Source: Paenibacillus agri
GTDB lineage: Bacteria; Bacillota; Bacilli; Paenibacillales; Paenibacillaceae
Assembly: GCF_013359945.1 (NCBI RefSeq)
Contig: NZ_JABWCS010000206.1
Location: 97,959-161,958 of the forward strand
DNA length: 64,000 bases
Direction: 5' to 3'
Both the position numbers and the translations under genes were made by a program. The notes beneath the pieces are model-generated. The model was not told the DNA's origin. It made no database searches and saw only the letters and a list, made by a program, of their open reading frames with translations. Below are positions 18,154-26,800 of this stretch, piece after piece (the stretch's first letter is position 1; each line of letters opens with the position of its first letter).

Positions 18154-18795
18154 TCATCCCTTACCAAATGTTCGTTCGATCTTTTCCCTGTCATAATCTA
18201 AAATCCAGTCATTAAATTCATTAAACAAATTCATTAGATTCTCAGAGCGAATCGCAACTATATCCAATCCACGGTCATCGTACATGTGAAACACAATATT
18301 CTTCTTTGTATGTATGAAGTAAATTCGATCAAAAATGTAATTGCCTTTACTCGGGAATTCTGAATAACTTATCGCTTTCAAGATGCCTTTGTAATCAATG
18401 TGCTCTAAACAACATAATAAACTAAAACTTTTTGAATATCCCGTTAACTGGTTTGTGTCTTCATCATAATCTGGTTTGTTCTCGAAACAAACAACTTTGT
18501 TTATGATAGCCGAATCAACGTACTCTGCAAACACATCCACCCCTGGATTAAAAACCTCATACGGGGCTTGCGGTTCATACGTCTTCCTAACTATATACAA
18601 TTCACTACTTTCCGAAAATACCGACTCAAATAAAGTTTCTGAACGCTTTTTAACCGTTTCAAAATATAGCGGATCCTCTATTCCTCTATATGGGACACCC
18701 AATTCAAAGCGAATTCCTATATTTGAGTTATAAAAAAGAGGAGGCTCTAATGATATTCCTTGTAGGTGCGATAGCAAATAATCTTGAAAACTCAT
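18154..18795 (-). CDS. DUF3885 domain protein, immunity-like
   Basis: The 213-residue protein has the DUF3885 pattern: IGIRFELGVP near the N-terminus, YFETVKKRSETLFESVF, and the C-terminal HMYDDRGLDIVAIRSENLM and WILDYDREKIERTFG. DUF3885 proteins are cytoplasmic and, as I recall, often found among polymorphic-toxin immunity genes of Firmicutes. Start follows AAGGTGATGGA. No toxin gene is next to it, so it would be an orphan immunity gene. The family call is good; the immunity role is inference. Confidence 0.75.
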   Translation of the reverse strand: MSFQDYLLSHLQGISLEPPLFYNSNIGIRFELGVPYRGIEDPLYFETVKKRSETLFESVFSESSELYIVRKTYEPQAPYEVFNPGVDVFAEYVDSAIINKVVCFENKPDYDEDTNQLTGYSKSFSLLCCLEHIDYKGILKAISYSEFPSKGNYIFDRIYFIHTKKNIVFHMYDDRGLDIVAIRSENLMNLFNEFNDWILDYDREKIERTFGKG

Positions 18796-18924
18796 TCCAT
18801 CACCTTCATTGGTTCATAATCGTTTTAAGTTAACGTCTCAGCGTTCGTATACAAGCCAAGAATTTCAATCACTTCGACTTGGCCCAATCTTCTTGACCCC
18901 GCCATGAAATAACCGATTACTCCT

Positions 18925-19104
18925 ATTACAATTCGATGCACATGCATGCCTTTTGAATTTCGTCTCCGTCATATGAAAATCACAACGTAAGCCCTAAAAC
19001 GTGGGATTTTTTCTTCCGCCCTCTTCTTCGGAATATAATCTATACCTTACTCTAAAATCAGGAGGTGATTTTCGAACTTTCTCAAATGGAACCCAGGCTT
19101 CCAT
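18925..19104 (-). pseudogene. Small hypothetical gene with an in-frame stop
   Basis: GGAGGTGAATTGTTT precedes ATG and a frame that reads MEAWVPFEKVRKSPPDFRVR, then YRLYSEEEGGRKKS, then a TGA after about 41 codons, and continues in frame with FSYDGDEIQKACMCIEL. The spared downstream sequence suggests that the stop is recent. The EEGGR and FSYDG blocks resemble a small family I have seen near immunity genes, but I cannot name it with certainty. Confidence 0.5.
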
Positions 19105-19199
19105 AAACAATTCACCTCCACCTGCAAATTTAACTTAACGCTTGTAAACTCCCTGCCTGTGAGTGCAGTGGTTTGCGATCACACATTCCTTTGTGGAGT

Positions 19200-19664
19200 T
19201 TATCTAGCTTTTAATGTCTTTCTGAAGTCATTATCATCTGTAATATATGCTAATGAGTCGACGTTAATCATCTTCGCATTAGCGTGTAATTGATTCAGGG
19301 TTTCGACATCTTTACAGTAAATTGATGTATAGCTAGAATCAACAATCAGCAATATCAGTTCGCAGTCACTATTTATAAAATCTTCGTATTTATCAATGTT
19401 CAGTATATTCGTTCCTGTTGGAAAAGCCTTCAGGTCAGCAAAAACTATATATTGAGGTTCCTCTGAGTCAAGGAATTGAAGCAGATCCTCACCCTTTAAA
19501 ATATTTACGTCATCTGGAAATAACGGCTTTAAGTCGTTATCTTGCCACTTGTATTCTTCTCCAGCTCCAACTAACCAATAATAATTCTTACAATTAAAGG
19601 GCTTCAGAATGTGAGAAAGCCATTTTCCGTACTCATTGGGGATCTCGAAACTTATCCCTCTCAT
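19200..19664 (-). CDS. DUF2691 family protein
   Basis: The 154-residue protein starting MRGISFEIPNEYGKWLSHIL matches the DUF2691 opening known from Bacillus. It is a small soluble alpha/beta protein with no catalytic motif that I can identify. The ATG is preceded by ATGGGGCAAAGA; a longer frame to 19700 lacks a better start. The island context with other immunity-like genes suggests an accessory or immunity role, which is inference. Confidence 0.7.
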   Translation of the reverse strand: MRGISFEIPNEYGKWLSHILKPFNCKNYYWLVGAGEEYKWQDNDLKPLFPDDVNILKGEDLLQFLDSEEPQYIVFADLKAFPTGTNILNIDKYEDFINSDCELILLIVDSSYTSIYCKDVETLNQLHANAKMINVDSLAYITDDNDFRKTLKAR

Positions 19665-19740
19665 TCTTTGCCCCATATTAATCGCCCCATTCCACCCCAT
19701 AAAGATTATGCTCGTATATCGGCTATTTCAGGCGATCCGA

Positions 19741-20119
19741 GTTATTGTTACATCATTCGTAGACTGACCGAAGATCAGGTTCACTAGGCAATCTATATTT
19801 TCTGAGACCACTGGATATACTCCTTTAATGGTTCTTACTTAAAAACACAAGAAAATCATCCAATGCCTTTGTCGCCAATCGAAAATGCTCCGACTCTAAC
19901 TGTGTATACAATATAAGTTCTAACTCATTATCCAAGTTGTGAACCCTAGTTGAAAAATCATGTATATGCTTATCGGGGATTAGTACCGTATTCAATCTAC
20001 TTTGAAGTTCTTCAATACCGAATTCTTTATTCTTAAATCGTTCAACAAGAACTTTGAAATGTTGGTAGCTCATATTTTCTCACCTTATCTACCGCTGCGA
20101 CGGAGTCTTTTTGGACTAA
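19741..20119. repeat. 379-bp duplicated cassette, left copy (other copy 37021-37399)
   Basis: The two copies have the same length with scattered point differences and no indels. Each contains one complete 82-residue gene and its ribosome binding site. The right copy begins exactly at the right end of the IS3-family element. Confidence 0.9.
19825..20073 (-). CDS. 82-aa immunity-like protein, copy 1
   Basis: The acidic, helix-rich 82-residue protein starts MSYQHFKVLVERFKNKEFGI after AAGGTGAGAAAAT. It has no signal peptide, membrane segment or catalytic motif. Its size, charge and island setting resemble small immunity proteins, but I do not recognise the family. It is almost identical to the product at 37105-37353; differences are conservative (for example His/Tyr at the last residue), which suggests that both copies are or were recently under selection. 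Confidence 0.6.
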   Translation of the reverse strand: MSYQHFKVLVERFKNKEFGIEELQSRLNTVLIPDKHIHDFSTRVHNLDNELELILYTQLESEHFRLATKALDDFLVFLSKNH

Positions 20120-20172
20120 CGCATCCATTTTCCATACACCTAATCTCTCATCTGTTAGCATAACCCGTCGAA

Positions 20173-20391
20173 TTACTGGAGATATTCGTTTAAAGTAATT
20201 ACATAATTGGTTTTATGAAGTTCATTATTCAGCTCATGAAAAAACTTTATTAAAGCATTTAGTAATGACGATGTCGAAACGTATTCTAGGGCTACAAACT
20301 TCTGCCAAATTGAGTAAATCCTCCAGTTGTTGTCTTGCTGAAATAAGAAGTGAATAACGACCTCACCATGGTCAATTGTCTCTAATTTCAT
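20173..20391 (-). CDS. 72-aa hypothetical protein
   Basis: The short frame encodes MKLETIDHGEVVIHFLFQQD and an alpha-rich remainder. There is no clear ribosome binding site in front of the ATG and no recognisable motif. It may be the end of a larger decayed gene. It lies between the 82-aa gene and the recombinase remnant and shares their orientation with the former. Confidence 0.35.
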   Translation of the reverse strand: MKLETIDHGEVVIHFLFQQDNNWRIYSIWQKFVALEYVSTSSLLNALIKFFHELNNELHKTNYVITLNEYLQ

Positions 20392-20440
20392 GTCAAAATG
20401 ATCGGCATTTACAACCTTTTGGTCCCAAACGTAAGAGGCT

Positions 20441-20813
20441 TGCTAATGACAAGTTATTTGACGGTGAGATGCCAAAAAATGAATATATGACGAATACGCG
20501 ACTTCCATAAACGAAGAAACCGATGAAATCTTACAAAAGAAGTATCAACTCGAAAAATCACTTCAAGTAAGTGATAACACTTTAGCCTTCAAAGAACTAA
20601 AAAAGGACCTTGAAAACTTCATGTCATTCAAGAAACTTACTCCAGAATTGCTTCATAAACTTATTGACCGTATTGAAATAAAAGCAGATGGGAGTCCGAG
20701 AATCTTCTATAGATTCTCGCTCCCCCTCTGCTTATTCTTTACTCCTAACTATCAACGCACAGCACTCCACATGTGTGGAGTAAGCAGAGTCAACACATTT
20801 AATAACAAATAAC
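20441..20813 (+). pseudogene. C-terminal remnant of a large serine recombinase
   Basis: Across one frameshift, the plus strand reads LANDKLFDGEMPKNEYMT, then INEETDEILQKKYQLEKSL, and LTPELLHKLIDRIEIKADG with IFYRFSLP. This is the coiled-coil and C-terminal end typical of large serine recombinases (recombinase/zinc-ribbon/DUF4368 group). The resolvase catalytic domain is absent. In the alternative final frame the sequence ends INAQHSTCVE and stop, encoded by the CCACATGTG inverted repeat at 20763. Confidence 0.8.
20763..20786. other. CCACATGTGTGGAGT inverted repeat at the recombinase 3' end
   Basis: ACTCCAC-ATGT-GTGGAGT is a 7-bp inverted repeat located at the end of the recombinase reading frame, where phage-type attachment sites commonly lie. 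The same core occurs at 14.04, 15.49 and 37.69 kb and partly at the rlmD boundary. Confidence 0.6.
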
Positions 20814-20835
20814 GGGGATGCCTAAACCCTATTCC

Positions 20836-20886
20836 AGAGCAAGTATAACCCTACGAGGAATCAGAGTAATACTTGTTCTCTTTTTG
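20836..20886 (+). terminator. Long-loop hairpin terminator
   Basis: GAGCAAGTAT and ATACTTGTTCTC pair across a 22-nt loop and are followed by TTTTT. It could end the recombinase transcript. Confidence 0.5.
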
Positions 20887-20924
20887 CCACTAACCAATCA
20901 CTGAATAACTTTAAAAACTCTTCT

Positions 20925-21154
20925 TAACGTTTTATTCTACTTATTATCTCACCTGAATCTTGGAAGGAGATCAACCCCTTATCGAATAAGGCGTCGTGAT
21001 TGGGACAAAGCAGGAATCCGTTATGGAGGTTTACCCTATCGTCCGATAGATCACACTTACTCCAAGACTAGTTGTGCCTTCTAATCAGAAACCGCTCATC
21101 GGCAATACTACATAGTCGGCATTTATTGCTTAGCTTCAATAGATTTCCCTTGAA
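20925..21154 (-). pseudogene. HNH endonuclease C-terminal fragment
   Basis: The minus-strand frame reads CRLCSIADERFLIRRHN, a TAG, then SWSKCDLSDDRVNLHNGFLL and CPNHDALFDKGLISF before the stop. The CxxC, the H-N-H order and the DALFDKG block are typical of restriction-type HNH nucleases. The N-terminal half is missing and the stop sits in the expected HIKPWS-like motif. Confidence 0.75.
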
Positions 21155-21485
21155 CTTACCATGACCGATTCAGGCTTTAATCAACTGCTCCTTCTCGGTA
21201 GCAGATAACGGCATAGACTCAACTTAATTAGCTGCGCCCTCCTTTTCTTTTAACGATCCTCTGGAAAATTATTGATATAAAGGTAAGTGTCAAGTTGCTG
21301 TACTGGTATCAACTCATAGATGAATTCCTTTCTCTTCGTCCGGTAAGTTACATCTTGAGATGTCGTAGCAAAAGCCCTCGGAACACTGCAGCTTATATCG
21401 TTCTCATGCTCTACCAAGAGGTGAAATACACTTTCATTTCTCTACTATGTAAAGATAGTTTAGTCAAACCATTTACCTCAAGTCG
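21155..21485. other. Intergenic stretch without a recognisable gene
   Basis: The 330 bp hold fragmented frames only. The part next to the HNH remnant is probably the rest of that decayed gene, since a minus-strand reading continues for a few codons before breaking. No promoter, repeat or hairpin stands out. Confidence 0.3.
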
Positions 21486-21902
21486 TTATGATATCAATAT
21501 TTCAGATACTGATAGAAACTTATCCGAACACCCCCTCACCTGAATGATATTTCCCCAAATATAGAACTTCCAATGCTTACCTTCTCTAGAGTTCACAATC
21601 TGATTTTCGAGAGTTATCATTTTACGTAGTTCTTTGAAATCTACATAATAGAATCTTCCATCTTCCAATCGAACCACTAAAAGTGATATGTCAGCATCAT
21701 CCAAAAGCTCTACCTGTGTTATCTTCAGGTCGAACCAACCCTTACCGATTGTGTGGATTTTGGAGTACGGTGTGCAAACGACAATCCGCTTTTCACCGCT
21801 CTCTCCCTGATACATAATTTGTTTTCTGCTGATGGTAGAGAGGGAACACCCGTACTTTTGATTCAACTTGTTAACGACGATTTCCTTGTCAGGAACAGAC
21901 AT
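21486..21902 (-). CDS. 138-aa hypothetical protein
   Basis: The ATG after GGAGGTTTTGAA gives MSVPDKEIVVNKLNQKYGCS. The rest is beta-rich, with GEKRIVVCTPYSKIHTIGKG and a DISLLVVRLEDGRFYYVDF segment. The profile of strands and a charged C-terminal third resembles a small restriction-like or PD-(D/E)XK-like core, but no complete catalytic set is visible and I do not name a family. The terminator at 22.03 kb upstream makes it a separate unit. Confidence 0.55.
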   Translation of the reverse strand: MSVPDKEIVVNKLNQKYGCSLSTISRKQIMYQGESGEKRIVVCTPYSKIHTIGKGWFDLKITQVELLDDADISLLVVRLEDGRFYYVDFKELRKMITLENQIVNSREGKHWKFYIWGNIIQVRGCSDKFLSVSEILIS

Positions 21903-22032
21903 TTCAAAACCTCCGTATGCCGTATTTTTCCACATCATAATATATGGTTTTGCAGCCTGCAGATGATTTTGAAGGGCAAACAGCATGCTGTTTGCCGAGC
22001 CGCGGCTAAACATGACTACATTACAATATGAA

Positions 22033-22056
22033 AAAGCTGTCGAAGAAATCGACAGC
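22033..22056 (-). terminator. Terminator after the three-gene cluster
   Basis: AGCTGTCG and CGACAGCT form a perfect 8-bp stem; the minus strand continues with TTTTTC. It ends the 22.1-23.8 kb cluster. Confidence 0.75.
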
Positions 22057-22115
22057 TGAAGAAACAACAATAACAAAGTAATAGCTGCCGTTTTCTAAGC
22101 AAATCAAGAAGCCAT

Positions 22116-22616
22116 CTAAATCGTGACTAACCAAACCCTATGCTTATCCTGCAGGATTTCTTTTTCTTTACGGTAAATTGTCCTGAAGTAGTTAAGACGC
22201 AGATGACCTTCTAACAGGTGATATGGTTTTCCCATATCAGAGTGAATGGTGTTTTGAAATACAATAATAGGTGCATTCCATGTCTTATGTTTTAACATGT
22301 ACCTCTGCAACCAGGTTTTATCATGTCGTTCGTAAATTTGATATCCCAAAGAATCGATAAGGTCAGGATAATATGATTTTATATTGTCGTAGATATAATC
22401 CTTTGACCAAAGTTCTTCTTTAAAGAACATCTTTTCGAAACCGAGAAATGCGTAATCATCGATATCCGCATAATGTCTGTAGATCCAATTCTCCAATGGA
22501 CATTCAGGGAAATTTGGAAGTAACGGAGCGGCGCGCTTCTTATACTCCTCGAAAGGTTCTTTATCAAAAGAGCCATCACCAATTGGTTTTAGACTCTTAA
22601 TAAGATCAAGGTTCAT
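22116..22616 (-). CDS. Hypothetical protein with ParB/sulfiredoxin-like motif
   Basis: The 166-residue protein starts MNLDLIKSLKPIGDG after AAGGAGTTTGAATTT. Near the C-terminus, PIIVFQNTIHSDMGKPYHLL is followed by EGHLRLNYFR, which resembles the GxxRL nucleotide-binding core of ParB/Srx-fold proteins. The N-terminal two thirds are aromatic-rich and unassigned. It begins 4 bp after the stop of the preceding gene, so the two are co-expressed. The fold suggestion is weak and from motif only; no function is claimed. Confidence 0.55.
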   Translation of the reverse strand: MNLDLIKSLKPIGDGSFDKEPFEEYKKRAAPLLPNFPECPLENWIYRHYADIDDYAFLGFEKMFFKEELWSKDYIYDNIKSYYPDLIDSLGYQIYERHDKTWLQRYMLKHKTWNAPIIVFQNTIHSDMGKPYHLLEGHLRLNYFRTIYRKEKEILQDKHRVWLVTI

Positions 22617-22620
22617 AAAT

Positions 22621-23187
22621 TCAAACTCCTTCTTCTCCCTTTCCAAAGCAATTCTTGAGATCCTCTTCAAGTTGCTTTGAAAACGACCTACTCCAAATGT
22701 AACGATCCTTATCTCGAAGCGAAAGACCTGATGGTCCGATTAATTCTACCTTTTGTTTATAAGCCTGATAGCCAGTCCAAATGTTTTCGAAATTAATTAT
22801 GTGCTTTAGGCCATGAAATTCATTCAACTCGTCGCAAACCCGTATGTCATATACCGTAAAGTCGTTTGGATACAAAGCAGTCAATATCGCCGAAGCCATA
22901 GGGAGTTGGAACCCCCAATCAACAATCAATAAGCGTAATTTCTTATTATTATCAGGAGCTTTATAAATCTTATCGGTAAGCTCCTTAACTGCGTCTTCAA
23001 GATTGTCAAACTGACTGTTTTTAGTTAATCGTTGAGCTATCTTTGACTTCGCTCGATTAGCTTTCCAGATGATAATACAAAAGAAATCATATGCGTTTAA
23101 AAATCCCTGACTTACGAAACGCTTCTGAACTAAGTTAAATACATAACCTTCTTGATCGTATTGCGCTAAATAGTCCACCGTATCCAT
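22621..23187 (-). CDS. Hypothetical alpha-helical protein, possibly DNA-glycosylase-like
   Basis: The protein is about 188 residues and almost entirely helical. The segment QLPMASAILTALYPNDFTVY followed by DIRVCDEL resembles the helix-hairpin-helix and following Asp of HhH-GPD base-excision glycosylases (P-x-A-S-A-I-L-T ... D-x-R-V), but the match is partial. The start at 23187 follows GATGGGGGCTACT; an ATG at 23202 overlapping the preceding stop as TGATG is an alternative. It is coupled to the genes on both sides. I treat the function as unknown. Confidence 0.5.
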   Translation of the reverse strand: MDTVDYLAQYDQEGYVFNLVQKRFVSQGFLNAYDFFCIIIWKANRAKSKIAQRLTKNSQFDNLEDAVKELTDKIYKAPDNNKKLRLLIVDWGFQLPMASAILTALYPNDFTVYDIRVCDELNEFHGLKHIINFENIWTGYQAYKQKVELIGPSGLSLRDKDRYIWSRSFSKQLEEDLKNCFGKGEEGV

Positions 23188-23198
23188 AGTAGCCCCCA

Positions 23199-23750
23199 TC
23201 AATGAATGGATCGAAAATCAGAAAGCATTTGATTCAATACTTCGCCTGTCTTCAAGCATGATATGATATATTCTCGATGCTTCTCTGTATCTGCATCTAC
23301 CCATGAAAATTCTCTAGCATGGCTGTTAAATTTATCGAGAAAGACATTCTTTTCATGTTCAACATGTGTAAGGAATGCATTCTTTTCAAAATCGTTTTCA
23401 AATAACAGAACAACTTCTAAGAAGCTCCTTCGAGCGAAAGATGCCTCATGGTCGTTATCATCATAGAGAAACTTGTTTAGCTTATAAGAAGGGCTATCCT
23501 TCGTAAAATACTTTAGTGAATAATCAGGGTCTATCCTATGTTCTACAAAGTAGAGGAACTCCCAATCTGGGGTAGGAGTGCAATATCGCGCCCCATCAAG
23601 AAGAGCACTACTCCACTATATATCCTTGTTCCAAAATATTTAATACTGAGAAAGGTTCACCGTTGCGTTCCATTCGAAGAGAATGCTTTGGTCAAATACC
23701 GCTATGAAGTCAATGTTTGATTCAAGTTTCTTACCCTTCCTATAAATCAT
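23199..23750 (-). pseudogene. First gene of the cluster, interrupted by two in-frame stops
   Basis: From ATG at 23750 the frame reads MIYRKGKKLESNIDFIAVFD and FEWNATVNLSQY, then TAA, IFWNKDI, TAG, and continues without further stops for about 130 codons (SSALLDGARYCTPTPDWEFL, FVEHRIDPDYSLKYFTKDSP and so on) to a TGA that overlaps the next start. The only defects are two nearby nonsense codons. The intact tail suggests a soluble accessory protein of the cluster. Either it is a recent pseudogene, or translation starts downstream of the stops. Confidence 0.6.
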
Positions 23751-23825
23751 CTTGTTCGGTGACTGCTGAGATTGTTAAAAAAACAGGTTCAGTGCTTTGG
23801 TGAGCGGGAAGTTATCATATGGCAT

Positions 23826-23850
23826 GAAGAAAGATGCTGATATTGTCAGC
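23826..23850 (-). terminator. Weak hairpin after the 1265-aa gene
   Basis: GGTGCTGACAATATCAGCATC forms a short stem (GCTGA/TCAGC) followed by TTTCTTC on the minus strand. Confidence 0.4.
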
Positions 23851-23896
23851 ACCTTCAATTTCATTGTTGAATTTACCAGAGCGCCTACCTTAAAAA

Positions 23897-26800
23897 TTAA
23901 AAATTTCTAAGTTCAGCCTCTACATCCTCCCAAGCAGCATCTCGTACATAACCTTGAGATATTTGTCTTAGTACCGCTGCGGTTCTTGGCCAAACAAATT
24001 GCAAAGCAGCAGCCTGACCTTCATAGTTGGCAGCAAGTTCTCTCTCTTGTTGCCCACCCTCTCCAATCGAACGAGATGTAAAACCACGTTGATTAAACTG
24101 CCCAATAATAAATCCTCGTTCAATAACATCACTTTCAAAGTACTCAAACAAATCTCTCACTGACTCATGTGGCCATATTCCATCGGAACCAATCGGTGAA
24201 TGAACAAGAACTCCACCTATTCTGCTGTCGACAACCGCACTACGATTATATATATTTGCCAAACGACGGACCTGCTCGCCCCAGTCTCTCAACATAACTG
24301 AATCGATTTCATTGTCCTTTTGTCCAGGCACCGTGGTTATCATGTTTAACAACATATAAGCAGACTTCGCCATTTGTGTTACTGTTTCACTTGATAAGCC
24401 TTCATTCTCATCTTCAATCTCCGGCTCAGAGCGATATAACATTCGCATAAGTTGAACAAATGCACCTGGTTCATTTAAAGCAGCTTTTATCAGAGTTTGT
24501 GGTCTGATTTCACGATGTTCGAATAGTGGCATATACATCCACTCTAGCTTAGCCATTCGTCCTTCTTGAAGATCGCCACTGTTTTGAAGGTTCACAAACA
24601 ATTGCGCAATCTCATAAGAGATTTGATTAAAATATGCTGTGTTTTCTGCCGTTCCCTTATCTGTCGCAGTCAATTCAAGGGCTTCTGCTATTAGTTCAGA
24701 AGAAATAGTAATTTTGGTGCCAATTGTTCTCATGAAACGATGAATTGCATCAAGTGCTGCTAAAGGACGATTACACTCAATTAGTTTTCTTATAATCCAT
24801 TCACCGTACTCAAAGTCTTTTTCGTCTAAATGAAAATTTGATATAAGATTCCAATATCTATTTGAAATCGCTTCCCCGAGTTCATCCAATAACGCGAAAA
24901 CTTCAGCTCCAAACTCCAGTGTCAAAGAGAATGCCGTCCATTTTTCAATATCCCAGCTTTCTTTCTTATTTAACTGTATTTTCCCTACCCATCCTTCAAT
25001 AACGTAACTTTTATGTGCTGAGAATGAATAAGCGAATTTTCCAAACTTATCATCCGATGTACTTAGCAGTTCAAGCACCTGATCTTCAACAACATCAGAA
25101 TATATCGTTTTAGCCAAAACAGAACCGACTATGGAAGGCAGTGAAGCTTCAGTTAATAGACGTTCGATACCTACCCAGCCTTCGGAAGCCCAAATCTGTT
25201 CAAGAGCTTGAATTCTAAACTCTTCAATTTTCTGCCTAGACTTCTCATAGTCCTTCATCGGTTCAGAATTAATTAATAGAGGATAATATTCGTTAAATAA
25301 GTACATATTAATTGATACTATGTCATTAGATGCGAATCTTTCGTAAACCGTTTGCAATCTAGCTAAAATGGTTTCAGGAAGTGCCCATAGTGCTTCAGTA
25401 AACTTACGATGTCGACTGATCATTTCGCGCAGTTTATCCGAGATTTCGAGCAGTGCATCCGATATAAAATCTATAGGTTTTAATTTTTCCAGTTCCGAAA
25501 CTGTCATTTCAATACACAAAGGAGGCAATTTGGGAAGTACTTCGATAACTTGCTTCCACCTTAAATTGTTATCAATATTGGCGTTTGCTAAAATTCTTTT
25601 AGTTATCTCTTCCACGTGACGCTCTCTATCAGCTATTGTTGCCCTTTTGAGCCAGCCAGCATCCCATTGTCTCTTTTTAGGACGTGCGATCGAAGATGAA
25701 ATTTCCCCCGGATTTGGCAAAAGAAGTAGAAGCAACTTCCAAGCTGTTATCGGCTCAAGTCGAATTAACATATCAATGACCTGAAGGCGGATATCCAATG
25801 ATGCTGTTGTCTGTGGTAACCATCCTAAAAATATTTCCCGTAAACTACTAATTGGACGATTATTATATTTCCCACCCGGATCTAACACGTCTAATTTCGC
25901 TAACAATCTTACAGTTCTAGAAAAACACTCCAAATTCCAACTAACTATTTCTAAAGCCCATAATAAGTTTGCCTGTGATGCACCAATCATAAAATTTTCT
26001 CTAAACAAACTTTTAATAGCTGGATCACCATTCCTAAGGTCAACCTCAATAGCTTCTAAAAATGTTATTGGCGCTGCTTCAGCGAGAAACGTAAGAACTT
26101 CTCGCAATGAATACCAGCGAGTACTTGACTTGTCGTCAATCAGTAGCTGGCGTACTAAATAAGCCATTTTATCCTGAACTGTAGTCACACCAATGTTTCT
26201 ACAATCAGTGTCCCCGAAAACTGCAAGAAAATTGATCATTTCTGATAGTCCAAGTCTCAACTCTTCAGAGAATTGAAGCTTTTCTCCTTCTATAGCAGCA
26301 ATCCAAGTGTCCTCTGGAGAAGCTTCAAACCTAGGGTCTATCTCAGATAGTACATCCTTAGTTACCTGAGAAAAACGCGCGATCACCGCTTCATTTATAT
26401 TTTGTGAAAGTAAGGTCCACGCGTCTTGTCTTGACAAACAGGTCCAAGTATTTCCTATACGTCTTATAGGTGGGTCTTCAGCTAAGGCAAGTGAGTTGCA
26501 GTATTGCTCGAATTCGCTATAAGGCATACCTGCAAGTTCGGATAGTTTATTACAGTCAGCCGCATTATTAGCTCTCCAAGTTCCGGCCAATAAAATTGCT
26601 AACACCGGTTGAATTAATTCACCTTGTCTCGCCCAAGATGGTGTTTGCATCTCCAAGGGAATCAATGCTTCGTGTCTTCTGATGGCCTTGAGATTTCCTC
26701 GGCAAGTTTCAACTACCCTTGCGGCTGTTTCATTATCTAACCCCATTTTAATAAGCGCATCTTTTTGAACATTGCGATCAACCTTATTTAGAGGGACCAC

